NCBI RefSeq assembly: GCF_900113005.1
Contig: NZ_FONW01000014.1
Span: 1 to 64,000, forward strand
Direction: 5' to 3'
DNA length: 64,000 bases
Source of the DNA: Sunxiuqinia elliptica
GTDB taxonomy: Bacteria; Bacteroidota; Bacteroidia; Bacteroidales; Prolixibacteraceae
Positions 27,240 through 36,366 of the stretch are shown here, one piece after another. The notes beneath the pieces were generated by a model. That model was not told where the DNA came from. It made no database searches and worked only from the letters and a program-made list of their open reading frames with translations. The first letter of the stretch is position 1. The number at the start of each line of letters is the position of its first letter. A program made the translations under genes and the position numbers.

Positions 27240-27872
27240 CTAGAACTTCCCGAATTTAAATACCAATCCTGCGGTTAAGCCCTCCAGAATATCCGGGTCG
27301 GTATATAGCATTTCAATATCAGATGTAAAACGATAACTTGCTGTTGCTGCTAAGCGGAAATGACGAGTAACGTTAAACTCCAGTTCAATTGCTGGTTCAA
27401 AGACGAAATAAACATCGCTTTTATCATCAGTTGACCACCAATAGTCCCAGTTGTTGTGATGTTCAACATAGGAGACTCCTCCAAAACCAAATAAGATGGG
27501 AATGGAGATGTGAACGGGTAGTTTGGGGCCAATAATGGGCTCTACAAATAACCCTCCGTATCCTCCAGCCAGGTTGTAATCCCGATTATCGTTGAAAAGG
27601 TTGTCGTAGTTGATGTCGTTTGCAAATCCGTAGCCTCCCAGTCCAATGGCTAGAGAGTGATTGATGATCCATCCTCCACGGGCACCTACAATGATGGCGT
27701 CTTTGTTATCAATTTCAGAATAGGCAATACTTAACGCTCCATAGCCACCGTTTGATCGCTTGTTGGAAAAGATGGTTTTAAATTCTTCCTGGTTGTTGGC
27801 GTATTGCTCAGATTGGGCTGCAACCGAGCTGACCAGTAACAGCAGGCAAATAAGTAATCCAAATTTGTTCAT
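27240..27872 (-). CDS. Outer membrane beta-barrel protein, last gene of the sigma operon
   Basis: A 210-residue exported protein with a signal peptide (to about residue 19, SSVAAQ) and alternating hydrophobic strands ending in a C-terminal aromatic residue (LTAGLVFKFGKF), as in small outer membrane barrels. I do not assign a family. The glycine-rich strands (GGYGALSIAY, GLGGYGF, GGYGGLFV) fit an OmpA/OmpW-like barrel. It lies 20 bases downstream of another small barrel gene and is the sixth gene after the ECF sigma at 31479. Confidence 0.75.
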   Translation of the reverse strand: MNKFGLLICLLLLVSSVAAQSEQYANNQEEFKTIFSNKRSNGGYGALSIAYSEIDNKDAIIVGARGGWIINHSLAIGLGGYGFANDINYDNLFNDNRDYNLAGGYGGLFVEPIIGPKLPVHISIPILFGFGGVSYVEHHNNWDYWWSTDDKSDVYFVFEPAIELEFNVTRHFRLAATASYRFTSDIEMLYTDPDILEGLTAGLVFKFGKF

Positions 27873-27892
27873 TTTCTCTTGTTTAATTGTTT

Positions 27893-28396
27893 CTAGAAAA
27901 GGTATTTAATTGTAAAGGCAAAGTCGAATGGGTAAAGCTGAAAAAAGTTTTTACCAAAGAGGTTGAAATAGGGTTTGGCCTCTATTCCGAAGTTTAGTGG
28001 CACATCTCTTAAGGTGTACTCTACAGCAGCGAGTCCATCAAGTCCAGCTATTGGTCCCGTACGCGATTCGTAATTGTAAGGTTGGTAGAATTCATCATTT
28101 GGATCGTAGGCATTCCACTTCTCAAATCCAAGATGTGCTCCAAAGCCATAGATGAAAACCAATTGATCGGAGAAGTCAAATAAGCCATGCTGATGAAATT
28201 CTTTCATGCCGGTAAGTTGTAGCCCTCTTTTTCGGGTGCTTAACAGTACTTTGTATGAAAGTGCTTCGTTGGCATAGGCACGATATTCGAAGCCGGAAGA
28301 TCGACCTCCTCGAATACCAATTGCTTGCTCATATTGTTGAGCAAAGCCTAGTTGTGCGGAAAAAATAATTATTAAAATTAATAGTAGTCGTTTCAT
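27893..28396 (-). CDS. Small outer membrane beta-barrel-like protein
   Basis: A 167-residue exported protein with a signal peptide (to about residue 19, LGFAQ) and a barrel-like strand pattern ending in FAFTIKYLF. Families with this start (YEQAIGIRGGRSSGFEYR) occur widely in Bacteroidota without known function. It is the fifth gene of the sigma operon, 45 bases after the DUF2807 lipoprotein gene and 20 bases before the last barrel gene. Confidence 0.75.
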   Translation of the reverse strand: MKRLLLILIIIFSAQLGFAQQYEQAIGIRGGRSSGFEYRAYANEALSYKVLLSTRKRGLQLTGMKEFHQHGLFDFSDQLVFIYGFGAHLGFEKWNAYDPNDEFYQPYNYESRTGPIAGLDGLAAVEYTLRDVPLNFGIEAKPYFNLFGKNFFQLYPFDFAFTIKYLF

Positions 28397-28441
28397 CGCT
28401 ATTTATTCTGTGATTAGGCTTTATATCTATTCTTGGAATAT

Positions 28442-29167
28442 TTAATTGTCGTTAATGACTTTGCCTGAACCGGAAATATTGCTGCTGATTTCGGGCCAGT
28501 TGATAAAAAGCAGGTCTCCGCTGCCAGATATTCTGGCTTCAATCCAGTCGCTTGCATTGACAAGGATGTCCCCACTTCCGGAAATGGTCGCATGGCAGCT
28601 TTCTTGTTCCATACCATACGATTGGATTTTTCCAGAGCCACTAATAAGTAAATCAGAGTGTTTGCAGAAACCAGAAAGCCTTATTTCTCCGGAACCGGAC
28701 AGGTTGGCTTCGAGTTCGTTTGTATCAACATTGGATTCAATTAAACCCGAACCGGATAAGAAGACTTCGAATTTGTTGGTTGTAAAATTTTCGGTTTGAA
28801 TAAGTCCTGGACCACTAAGGCTGACTTGGTTTAGATGCGGAGTGGTAATGTAGATCTCAATTGGAATTGTGTGGTGCAGGTTATTGATACCTCGCGTTCT
28901 GATTTTGAGTTTGTCACCATCTCGGTCTGTGACGATATGCCCTAGTAGATTTGACTCGGCAGTTACTTCTACCGTGTACTCATCTCCAGGAACGATGAAG
29001 ACGTTGTATTCTCCGGTTACTTTTACTTTATTGAACGGAGCAACCCATCGATCTTCGGTTGCAAGCCTTCCATTTCCGTGAATGGAAAGGTCTTCGAGGC
29101 ACGAACTGAGCATAAGAGCTACAGCCAATAATAACAAAGTTACTCTGGAAGTTTTCATTGTTTCCAT
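28442..29167 (-). CDS. DUF2807 putative adhesin-like lipoprotein
   Basis: A 241-residue lipoprotein of the head GIN domain (DUF2807) family. The N-terminal signal ends in a lipobox LSSC with Cys23. The body is a right-handed beta-helix-like array: the motif SGSG or SGPG returns seven times at about 20-residue spacing between residues 115 and 238. Such proteins are found downstream of ECF sigma/anti-sigma genes in Bacteroidota and are thought to sit on the cell envelope; the function is unknown. The first codon may be the ATG here or the one 9 bases inside. Confidence 0.85.
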   Translation of the reverse strand: METMKTSRVTLLLLAVALMLSSCLEDLSIHGNGRLATEDRWVAPFNKVKVTGEYNVFIVPGDEYTVEVTAESNLLGHIVTDRDGDKLKIRTRGINNLHHTIPIEIYITTPHLNQVSLSGPGLIQTENFTTNKFEVFLSGSGLIESNVDTNELEANLSGSGEIRLSGFCKHSDLLISGSGKIQSYGMEQESCHATISGSGDILVNASDWIEARISGSGDLLFINWPEISSNISGSGKVINDN

Positions 29168-29274
29168 AATGTTCTGTTTTCTGAATGTTAAAAGCTTGTT
29201 GTCTGTTTCTGTTATAATGGACAGGCTTTTATAAAAGAGGTTGCAATCAGCCGAAAAAAATATTCAAATTTTTA

Positions 29275-30372
29275 TTAGTTGCTGAAAATCCGTATACTAC
29301 CTGCAGTCGCGTTGATCTGTACTTTGTGTTTTTTATCGGTTTCTTGTTTGAAATAACCTTTAATGCGATTACTACTGTTTTTAGAGTCTATTACTTCCTT
29401 ATCGGTTTGTTTTAACTCTCGGCCGAAGGTAACATCAACTTTGCTTTCGGTTAATTCGAAGTTGAATTTGGCCTCGGGAGAAAAGAAGAGACTGACGTCA
29501 GTTGTTCGCGATTGAATATATAAATCAGAAAAGTCGGGAGCGATTTGTTCTAGTTCCAAGTCTCCGTAGGCAAATCGAAAAGTTCCCCGGTCAATGAGCT
29601 TGTTCAGTCGGAAAGAAGTGAAGCTGGCATCGGCTTCAACCTGCTCAGATTCGCGTAACCTGAACTTATCTCGTCGGGAATCAATGGTGAGCGATTTAGA
29701 CTCGATAATTTCGATTTCAGAGGATTTACTGGATATCCGTATATCGTCAGCCTTTTTGAGGTAGAAATCGCTGTAATTCGTAAAAATACGCCCTTTTTTC
29801 ATCGAATTGATGGAGGCATCGGCGAAGTTTAGCTTGATTGTTGCTTGGTTGGTTAAGTCGTGTGCTTTCAGTTTGCCGTTACTGAGCCCAATGGTAATTG
29901 GTCCGTTATAGTCGTCGATATAAATGTCGCCAAACTTATTCTCGACTTTTAAGGAATTACTGGCTGGTACCCAAACTTTATAGTCAATCTCAATGGTGCC
30001 ATCTGCTTGCAGTAGTGTTTCTTTAAAGCGCTGAAACTCAGCTTCCAGTTGGCTCTTGTTCTTGTCTACAATGGTGCGGGCTATCAGGTAATGCGAACTG
30101 CTGGTGAAATCGAAGTCGATGTTGTTTAGTGTTCTGTCGAGCCGATTCATTTTTCGTTCTTCTACCTTCATGCGTATATCAAACAACACAGAGTCTTTAT
30201 CCCAGGTTACCAGTTCCACCTTTCCGTATTTGTTGGATATTTCAATAGCTGTTTCAGGTTCTACAGCAAAGCGTTTTTGAAATTCTTTTGTTTCTGTGTA
30301 TTGAGCTTGGGCGGCAACAACGACAGTTAGAAATAACAAAAGACTCAATAGTTGGCGACTAAATTTTATCAT
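29275..30372 (-). CDS. Secreted DUF4097-like beta-helix protein
   Basis: A 365-residue exported protein: signal peptide to about residue 23 (VVAAQAQ), then an N-terminal beta-sandwich-like part (FAVEPETAIEISNKYGKVELVTWDKD) and repeated short strands (VENKFGDIYIDDYNGPITIGLSNG, LKAHDLTNQATIKLNFADASI) of the DUF4097/DUF2807-like adhesin type. It is the third gene of the operon, 12 bases downstream of the anti-sigma-like gene. The role is unknown; envelope association is inferred from the signal peptide and neighbours. Confidence 0.8.
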   Translation of the reverse strand: MIKFSRQLLSLLLFLTVVVAAQAQYTETKEFQKRFAVEPETAIEISNKYGKVELVTWDKDSVLFDIRMKVEERKMNRLDRTLNNIDFDFTSSSHYLIARTIVDKNKSQLEAEFQRFKETLLQADGTIEIDYKVWVPASNSLKVENKFGDIYIDDYNGPITIGLSNGKLKAHDLTNQATIKLNFADASINSMKKGRIFTNYSDFYLKKADDIRISSKSSEIEIIESKSLTIDSRRDKFRLRESEQVEADASFTSFRLNKLIDRGTFRFAYGDLELEQIAPDFSDLYIQSRTTDVSLFFSPEAKFNFELTESKVDVTFGRELKQTDKEVIDSKNSSNRIKGYFKQETDKKHKVQINATAGSIRIFSN

Positions 30373-30384
30373 GTCTGGTAACTT

Positions 30385-30903
30385 TTAGCAATTAATCTGT
30401 GCCAAAACATCATCAACCAATTTCATTCGGAAACGGTTGTTTTCAATCATGGCTTCAATCACTTCTTTATTTGAAATATTTTCTTTCAAGTCTGTTTTTA
30501 GCGAATTGTACATACTTTCCAATTCTTGTAAGTCGTTCTCCACTTCCATTTGAAGCTCAGGAATTAGTTGGTAACAACGGCGTATTTCTTTCATTTTACC
30601 ATTGACCTGATGGGCATAATAAGCTTCAGCTTCGATTAACTCTCTAAGTTCAGGATCCATTTCCTGGGCTATTTGTAGTTTATTTTTAGGAAGAACGAGG
30701 TTGGTTACAACAACGCCAGATCCTGCAATGATCAGTGCAATCATTGCAGCTATATTCAGCCAGTGACGGCTCTTTTTAGGCTTTTTGCTACTTTCGACCT
30801 GTAGTTGCTTGTTTAGCTTATCCCAGACTTCTGGTGATGGACTATGCACATCAAAGTCATCGCGGTTGTCTTTTACAAATTTTTCAAAACGATCTTCTTT
30901 CAT
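30385..30903 (-). CDS. Single-pass membrane protein, candidate anti-sigma factor
   Basis: A 172-residue protein with a cytoplasmic N-terminus of about 45 residues (EKFVKDNRDDFDVHSPSPEVWDKL resembles the start of Bacteroidota anti-sigma-like proteins), one membrane segment near 48-69 (WLNIAAMIALIIAGSGVVVTNLVL) and a helical C-terminal part rich in charged residues. It lies 30 bases after the ECF sigma gene, the usual place for the antagonist. It has no zinc-finger motif. The assignment is by position and topology. Confidence 0.75.
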   Translation of the reverse strand: MKEDRFEKFVKDNRDDFDVHSPSPEVWDKLNKQLQVESSKKPKKSRHWLNIAAMIALIIAGSGVVVTNLVLPKNKLQIAQEMDPELRELIEAEAYYAHQVNGKMKEIRRCYQLIPELQMEVENDLQELESMYNSLKTDLKENISNKEVIEAMIENNRFRMKLVDDVLAQINC

Positions 30904-30933
30904 CTGAGAAAAACTTAATTCATTTAGTTGTAA

Positions 30934-31479
30934 TCAGCTTAAATGCTGATTTTTCAATAATTCCTGTACCCTGCGTTTAGCTCGCATATATTGCGATTTC
31001 GAAGTTGACTCGGTGATGCCCAGAATCTGAGCAATTTCACCGTGGTCATAGCCTTCGAGCAGGTAAAGAGAGAAAACGATCCTGCCACCTTCAGGTAACT
31101 CCTCCATGGCTTTGAGGACGTTGTCGGTCGTGAGCGTTGCGGCATCCGGTTCTTCTTCCGGTGGCTTTTGATCGTATACTTCATCACAATACACCAAGTC
31201 GAGCTTTCGCTTGTTTATGGCATTGATACAGCTTCGAACGGCAATTGTTTTTAGCCAGGTTCCAAAACTGGATTCGTAGCGAAAACTATCGAGCTTGGTG
31301 AATGCTTGGAGAAAAATCTCCTGCAGCATATCTTCGGCATCCTCACGACTGTTCAGCATACGGTAGCACACGTTGAACATCGCTTTGGAATACAGCTGAT
31401 AAATCTCAAACCGAGCATGGTCTATACCACGCTTACAGTCTTCGATCAGGTGTTGATGTATGAATGCCGCTTTGCCCAA
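30934..31479 (-). CDS. ECF-type sigma factor heading an envelope operon
   Basis: A 181-residue sigma factor. Region 2: REDAEDMLQEIFLQAFTKLDSF and FGTWLKTIAVRSCINAI; region 4: LEGYDHGEIAQILGITESTSKSQYMRAKRRV. The only start that keeps region 2 is TTG at 31479, with TAG closing the frame four codons or less upstream. Upstream on the minus strand GATCTTTG (one mismatch to TAnnTTTG) near 31540 may be its promoter. It leads a six-gene operon with an anti-sigma candidate, two adhesin-like proteins and two barrels, so it probably regulates its own envelope cassette. Confidence 0.93.
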   Translation of the reverse strand: MGKAAFIHQHLIEDCKRGIDHARFEIYQLYSKAMFNVCYRMLNSREDAEDMLQEIFLQAFTKLDSFRYESSFGTWLKTIAVRSCINAINKRKLDLVYCDEVYDQKPPEEEPDAATLTTDNVLKAMEELPEGGRIVFSLYLLEGYDHGEIAQILGITESTSKSQYMRAKRRVQELLKNQHLS

Positions 31480-31740
31480 TTTCTATTCTGTTTTCGCTAA
31501 TAATGACAAGCAAAAAATTGCAGGGTTGCAAGATTGTATTACAAAGATCAAAAAAATATTGTTTGTCGGAACTTTAATGCAGAGGTGTCGTGTGTTTTTG
31601 CTAGTTTTAATTGACTGGTAGAGTGTTAGTTGGTCAGATTGAAGGCGTGGCAGGTTAATTTGATATTTTTGTTTTGTGATGAAATATCAGATTCGATTGT
31701 TTATTTGCGAAAGATAAATCAAAATTACCCTAATAAAAAG

Positions 31741-33969
31741 CTAAAGCTCAAAAGGGAGTCGGAAGTTGCAGCCCGATTTGAAGTTAGAGCATCCCCAAGC
31801 TGTTTTGCCTTTAAGTATTTTTCCCTCATTGCATTTTGGGCAAACTGGATCTTCTTTTAGCTGAGGGTGTAGTTTGATGTCTTGATCTTCTTGAAGGAGC
31901 AATCTTCCATCAATTTTTAAGCCTTCGTAGGTAAAGCCTTTGATTAAAGGGGTTTTCCCTTTGCTTGCCAAAGCTTCTATTTGTTTGTCGGTAAGTTTTT
32001 TGTCAAACCATTTAAAGGGAATCTTAAAGTGGCAACCATTGTTCCACTCAGAGCATCCCCAAGCTGATTTTCCTTTTATTAGTTTCCCTTTTTGGCAACG
32101 CGGACAAAGCAAATCTTTGGCTGGCTTGCTTGATGCTTTCTTTTCGCCTTTTGCCTTTGTTTTTTCTTTGGCCTTGCTTGCTTCATCTTCAAGAATGGTA
32201 ATTTCCTTTTTACGGGAATTTTTTACCTGCCAAATCACTTCTGTTACCATGTTTTTTAGGTCGGCCATAAATTGCGCAATCTCCAACTCTCCAGATTCTA
32301 TTTGGCGAAGCTTTCGTTCCCATTGTCCGGTTAATTCAGCCGACTTAAGTAGGTCGTTTTCGATGGTATTGATTAAATCAACACCGGTTGGCGTAGCAAC
32401 AAGGCGCTTACGCTCTTTGCGAATATAGCGCCGGCGAAAGAGTGTTTCAATAATGTTGGCTCGGGTTGAAGGACGTCCGATTCCATTTTCCTTCATCAGT
32501 TCCCGAAGCTCGTCATCATCCATGTTCTTTCCGGCTGTTTCCATTGCTCGCAGTAAAGTTGCTTCGGTATAATAATTAGGAGGTTGCGTTTGCTTTTCCT
32601 GCAAATCAGGTTGATGAGGTCCGTGTTCTCCTTGGGTGAATGGAGGTAGAATATTATCTTCCGACTGAGCTCCTTTTTTGTCATTCTGAAAAACGACTCG
32701 CCAACCTGGTTTCAGGATTTGCTTGCCAGTAGCTTTAAATTGATGTTGTTCTACATGCGCTTCAACGGTGGTGTTGGCAATTTCACAATCCGGATAAAAT
32801 GCAGCGATGAAGCGTTTTGTAACCAGATCATACACCTTGCGTTCGGCATCAGAAAGGTCAATGCGACTAACTCCTGTAGGAATAATGGCATGGTGATCGG
32901 TAATCTTCTTATTATCGAATACTTTTTTTGACTTTCTAATTTTTCCTGCGGCAAGTATTGGTTGGGTTAATTCTTCGTAGCCTTTTAAGTTCTTGAGTGT
33001 TGTCGGCACTTTCTTGTAAATATCATCAGATAGGAAAGTGGTGTCCACACGTGGGTAGGTGGTTACTTTCTTCTCATAAAGCGATTGAATGGTGCGTAGT
33101 GTTTCATCAGCACTCAGGTTGAATTTTCGGTTGCATTCAACCTGCAAGGAAGTTAGGTCGAAAAGGCGAGGCGGATGCTCCTTGCTGTTTCTTTTGCCAA
33201 TTTTATCGATGAATAGCTCCTTGTCCGAAATTTCAAGGAGCACTTTTGCAGCCTTTTCTTTTTCCATAAATCGCCCGGAAGTGCTTGAAAAAGTAGCTTC
33301 GCGATAAATCGTTTTTATTTCCCAAAATGGCTCTGGTTTAAAGTTTTCAATCTCGAGCTGCCGATTAACAATTAGGGCAAGGGTAGGAGTTTGCACTCGT
33401 CCAATGGAAAGTACCTGTTTGTTCTGCCCAAATTTCAGGGTGTACAAGCGGGTGGCATTCATGCCCAAAAGCCAATCGCCAATTGCCCGGGCGCTTCCTG
33501 CTTCGTACAGCTTGTCAAATTCGGAGCTTTCCATCAACTTGTCAAAGCCTTCTCGTATGGCCTCTTCGGTTAGCGAGGAGATCCACAAGCGCTTTACCGG
33601 AGCTTGATTGCGTGCTTTGGTTAACACCCATCGCTGAATTAGCTCTCCTTCCTGACCAGCATCACCGCAGTTGATGATGGCATCTGCTTTTTGAATCAGG
33701 CTTTCCAAAGTAGAGAATTGCTTTTGGACACCTTCGTCATCGATCACTTTGATGCCAAAACGGGTTGGGATCATTGGAAGCTCGTTAATGTTCCAGTATT
33801 TCCAGCGAGCGGTATAGTCATGAGGTTCTTTTAAAGTGCACAAGTGCCCGAAAGTCCAACTCACCTGATAGCCATTTCCTTCAAAATAACCATCACGCCG
33901 ACTTTTGGCTCCAATAATTTGTGCAATTTCTTTGGCAACACTTGGTTTCTCGGCAATACAAAGTTTCAT
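31741..33969 (-). CDS. topB: DNA topoisomerase III (type IA)
   Basis: A 742-residue enzyme that passes single strands to resolve replication and recombination intermediates. The Toprim domain starts MKLCIAEKPSVAKEIAQIIG with the acidic DAGQEGE triad near 103-109; the type IA signature is IGRVQTPTLALIV; the catalytic Tyr305 is in TTYPRVDTTFL. The C-terminus has two zinc-ribbon-like units, CPRCQKGKLIKGKSAWGC... and CPKCNEGKILKGKTAWGC..., separated by a topoisomerase C-terminal repeat. A TAnnTTTG at 34131-34124 gives a leader of about 150 bases. Confidence 0.95.
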   Translation of the reverse strand: MKLCIAEKPSVAKEIAQIIGAKSRRDGYFEGNGYQVSWTFGHLCTLKEPHDYTARWKYWNINELPMIPTRFGIKVIDDEGVQKQFSTLESLIQKADAIINCGDAGQEGELIQRWVLTKARNQAPVKRLWISSLTEEAIREGFDKLMESSEFDKLYEAGSARAIGDWLLGMNATRLYTLKFGQNKQVLSIGRVQTPTLALIVNRQLEIENFKPEPFWEIKTIYREATFSSTSGRFMEKEKAAKVLLEISDKELFIDKIGKRNSKEHPPRLFDLTSLQVECNRKFNLSADETLRTIQSLYEKKVTTYPRVDTTFLSDDIYKKVPTTLKNLKGYEELTQPILAAGKIRKSKKVFDNKKITDHHAIIPTGVSRIDLSDAERKVYDLVTKRFIAAFYPDCEIANTTVEAHVEQHQFKATGKQILKPGWRVVFQNDKKGAQSEDNILPPFTQGEHGPHQPDLQEKQTQPPNYYTEATLLRAMETAGKNMDDDELRELMKENGIGRPSTRANIIETLFRRRYIRKERKRLVATPTGVDLINTIENDLLKSAELTGQWERKLRQIESGELEIAQFMADLKNMVTEVIWQVKNSRKKEITILEDEASKAKEKTKAKGEKKASSKPAKDLLCPRCQKGKLIKGKSAWGCSEWNNGCHFKIPFKWFDKKLTDKQIEALASKGKTPLIKGFTYEGLKIDGRLLLQEDQDIKLHPQLKEDPVCPKCNEGKILKGKTAWGCSNFKSGCNFRLPFEL

Positions 33970-34123
33970 TCGTCTAAATTTTTTAATGGAGACTCCTGTA
34001 ACTCCTTGGGGTTATTCAATTGGGAAATAGCTTTTTCTATGTAACTTTTTCTTTGGAACATTTTTGATGAACAAACGGCTGTAAGATTCAGTCTTGACTG
34101 AAGCAGTATTTTTCGCTGGCAGA

Positions 34124-34131
34124 CAAAATTA
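34124..34131 (-). promoter_or_regulatory. TAnnTTTG promoter element upstream of topB
   Basis: The minus strand reads TAATTTTG. It lies 155 bases before the topB start, between the end of the cvfB-like gene and topB. Confidence 0.42.
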
Positions 34132-34187
34132 ATGAATAATTGGAAAATCTCCCTTTCCAGGGAGAAGTGAATTTTCCTGTTTTTGGG

Positions 34188-35018
34188 TTAAAGCATTCTT
34201 ATGCCATTCTCCTCTAGTTTGATCAGCCGGTGTTTGTATAATGATCCAATCGCTTTCTTGAAATTCTTTTTGCTAATCTTGAATGTTTCCTGAATTAATT
34301 CAGGTGAACTTTTATCTGTTAGAGGTAGAAAACCATCGTGAGCAGCCAGCTTGTTTAAAATGTCCTGAGAAATAGTGTCGATTTTTTCGTAGCCTTCTTT
34401 TTGCAAAGCCAGATCGACTTTTTCGTCTTCGCGGATATTTTTAATGAAACCCTTGAGTTTTTGCCCAACTTTCAGTGGTTGGAAAACTTCGTTTTTGTAT
34501 AGCATTCCCCAGTGGCTGTTGTCAATGATCGCTTTAAAACCTAAGTCGGTTTGTCCGGCTATGAGTAAGTCTACTTCTTCGCCAATTTCATAATCAACCG
34601 GGACGTTGTCAACACATTTATCTAACTTTGAGGTGGCGACAATGCGTTGGCTTTCATCATCAAGATACACATAAACCAGGTAAGAACGTCCTGCCTCCAT
34701 GCGTTGATGTTGCTCACGAAAAGGGACTAACAAGTCTTTAGGCAAACCCCAATCGAGGAAAGCTCCCACTGGCGTAACTGAAACAACTTTTAAGAGCGCA
34801 AAATCGCCAACCATTGCTTTGGGTGTTTCAGAGGTGGCTATCAGGCGATCTTCTGAATCAAGGTAGATAAAAACAGAAAGTTGATCTCCGGGCTTGGTGC
34901 CTTCGGGAACATACCGTTTAGGCATTAAAATCTCGCCATGAGGACCTCCGTCAAGGTAAATCCCAAAGTCTACTTCTTTAACTACTTCAAGCTCGTTAAT
35001 CAAACCAATTGCTGCCAT
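34188..35018 (-). CDS. CvfB-like S1-domain RNA-binding protein
   Basis: A 276-residue cytosolic protein of the CvfB/YitL family. Three S1-like OB folds are visible (VDFGIYLDGGPHGEILMP; VGAFLDWGLPKDLLVPF; GFKAIIDNSHWGMLYKNE), followed by a winged-helix end (LIQETFKISKKNFKKAIGSLYKHRLI). Members bind RNA and influence translation or virulence regulators in Firmicutes; the role in Bacteroidota is not known. The ATG at 35018 is supported by an exact TAnnTTTG element 23 bases upstream. Confidence 0.9.
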   Translation of the reverse strand: MAAIGLINELEVVKEVDFGIYLDGGPHGEILMPKRYVPEGTKPGDQLSVFIYLDSEDRLIATSETPKAMVGDFALLKVVSVTPVGAFLDWGLPKDLLVPFREQHQRMEAGRSYLVYVYLDDESQRIVATSKLDKCVDNVPVDYEIGEEVDLLIAGQTDLGFKAIIDNSHWGMLYKNEVFQPLKVGQKLKGFIKNIREDEKVDLALQKEGYEKIDTISQDILNKLAAHDGFLPLTDKSSPELIQETFKISKKNFKKAIGSLYKHRLIKLEENGIRML

Positions 35019-35040
35019 TGTTTCATTTTTATAATATCGG

Positions 35041-35048
35041 CAAAGGTA
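35041..35048 (-). promoter_or_regulatory. TAnnTTTG promoter element of the cvfB-like gene
   Basis: The minus strand reads TACCTTTG at 35048 down to 35041, 23 bases before the ATG. Confidence 0.6.
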
Positions 35049-35234
35049 CGTTTTCGCTTGAAATTTTGGTAATGAGTTTTGTTTTTTCAGGCAAAGAATA
35101 AATAGTCGAGTGCAAAGGGTGAAGTGCAGGGAAGAGATTGGCAGGAGAACAGTCGCTTTAGTTTATCAAATTTGAAGGTGCAAACTTCGTTCACGATTTA
35201 ATACAGAAAGTCAATAGGATCAGAAGAAAAGCTT

Positions 35235-35242
35235 TATTTTTG
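35235..35242 (+). promoter_or_regulatory. TAnnTTTG promoter element of the oxidoreductase-malQ operon
   Basis: TATTTTTG is an exact -7 match, 27 bases before the ATG at 35269. Confidence 0.62.
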
Positions 35243-35268
35243 AGATTTCGAATCAAAAAAGAAGAATT

Positions 35269-36366
35269 ATGTCTACAGTCAAAATAGGTTTTTTAGGTGC
35301 TGGAGGAATTGCCAAGGCTCATGCTTATGCCTTGAACTCATTGCGTTATTTTTATGCTGATACGCCTGAGATTATTTTCGAATCAGTATGCTCTCAACGG
35401 GAATCAAGTCGGAACGAGTTTGCCAAAAGTTATGGGTTTCGGCAGTCCCAAAATTTTGAAGCGTTTATTGCCAACGAGGCATTGGATACCGTTTTTATTT
35501 TGGGTCCGAACAAAGTACATGCCGATCACTTTAAGGCAGTTGCTGCGATGCCGAATGTAAAACGAATTTACCTGGAGAAGCCGGTTTGCTCCAGTTTACA
35601 GGAAGAAAAGGATCTGGCTGCCATTTCGTTGGAAGGAAAGGAAGTGCAGGTTGGTTTTCAGTATTTACAAACGTCATCAGTGCGCGAGGCCATTGATTTT
35701 TGGAAATCAGGCAAACTGGGAAAACCGATTCATTTTGACTTGAAGTATTATCATGGCGATTATTTACAGCAAAGCTACCGCGATAAACGTCAGACACGTT
35801 TAACACCAGCTCCTGATGGCGGAGCCATGGCTGATTTAGGTTCGCATGGGATTAGTTTATTGGTGAGTTTTTTGGGCGATGAGCTCAAAATAACCAACGC
35901 GTTGCAGGGAGGAGACTTCAATGATGTTCCTGCTGATTCTGATCTTTTCTCACTGATTTCGCTGTTGGATACTGACAGCAAAGCTGTAGGAACACTTTCT
36001 GCCAGCCGGATTAGTTCTGGAACAGGAGATTTGGTGCATCTTGAGATTTATGCTGAAAAAGGAACCTTGCGCTACAGTTCACACCGGGCTGAATCGTTTG
36101 AATATTTTCTTGAAGAAACGGGGCAGTGGACTACTCAACCTGTTGGTAGCAATTATACGCCGATAAGTAGCTTCCCTTCCGGACATGTACCTCCGGGCTG
36201 GTTGCGTTCGATGGTTCATGCGCATTACTTGTTTTTAGATGGCAAGGACGAAAAAGCTTATGTCCCTGACTTAAACCATGGTTTAGAGGTGCAACGTTTG
36301 GTTCGGGAAACAGCTTTGCATTTGGATACCTTCCGAGCTCATTTTTTGACTGATGACAAGAAATAG
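35269..36366 (+). CDS. Gfo/Idh/MocA-family oxidoreductase
   Basis: A 365-residue NAD(P)-dependent sugar or cyclitol dehydrogenase-like protein. The N-terminal Rossmann fold has GFLGAGGIAKAHAYAL, the conserved YLEKPVCSS segment with the catalytic Lys, and the C-terminal alpha/beta domain has GGAMADLGSHGISLL with the substrate-region Asp and His. The stop overlaps the malQ start by 14 bases, so translation is coupled. That link suggests the substrate is a sugar connected to alpha-glucan metabolism, but the reaction is unknown. Confidence 0.9.
   Translation: MSTVKIGFLGAGGIAKAHAYALNSLRYFYADTPEIIFESVCSQRESSRNEFAKSYGFRQSQNFEAFIANEALDTVFILGPNKVHADHFKAVAAMPNVKRIYLEKPVCSSLQEEKDLAAISLEGKEVQVGFQYLQTSSVREAIDFWKSGKLGKPIHFDLKYYHGDYLQQSYRDKRQTRLTPAPDGGAMADLGSHGISLLVSFLGDELKITNALQGGDFNDVPADSDLFSLISLLDTDSKAVGTLSASRISSGTGDLVHLEIYAEKGTLRYSSHRAESFEYFLEETGQWTTQPVGSNYTPISSFPSGHVPPGWLRSMVHAHYLFLDGKDEKAYVPDLNHGLEVQRLVRETALHLDTFRAHFLTDDKK

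Noticed and set aside
29189-29231. Hairpin TAAAAGC/GCTTTTA between the DUF4097-like and DUF2807 genes
   Set aside because: The stem is short and AT-rich with an imperfect extension; there is no T run, so neither terminator nor attenuator is supported.
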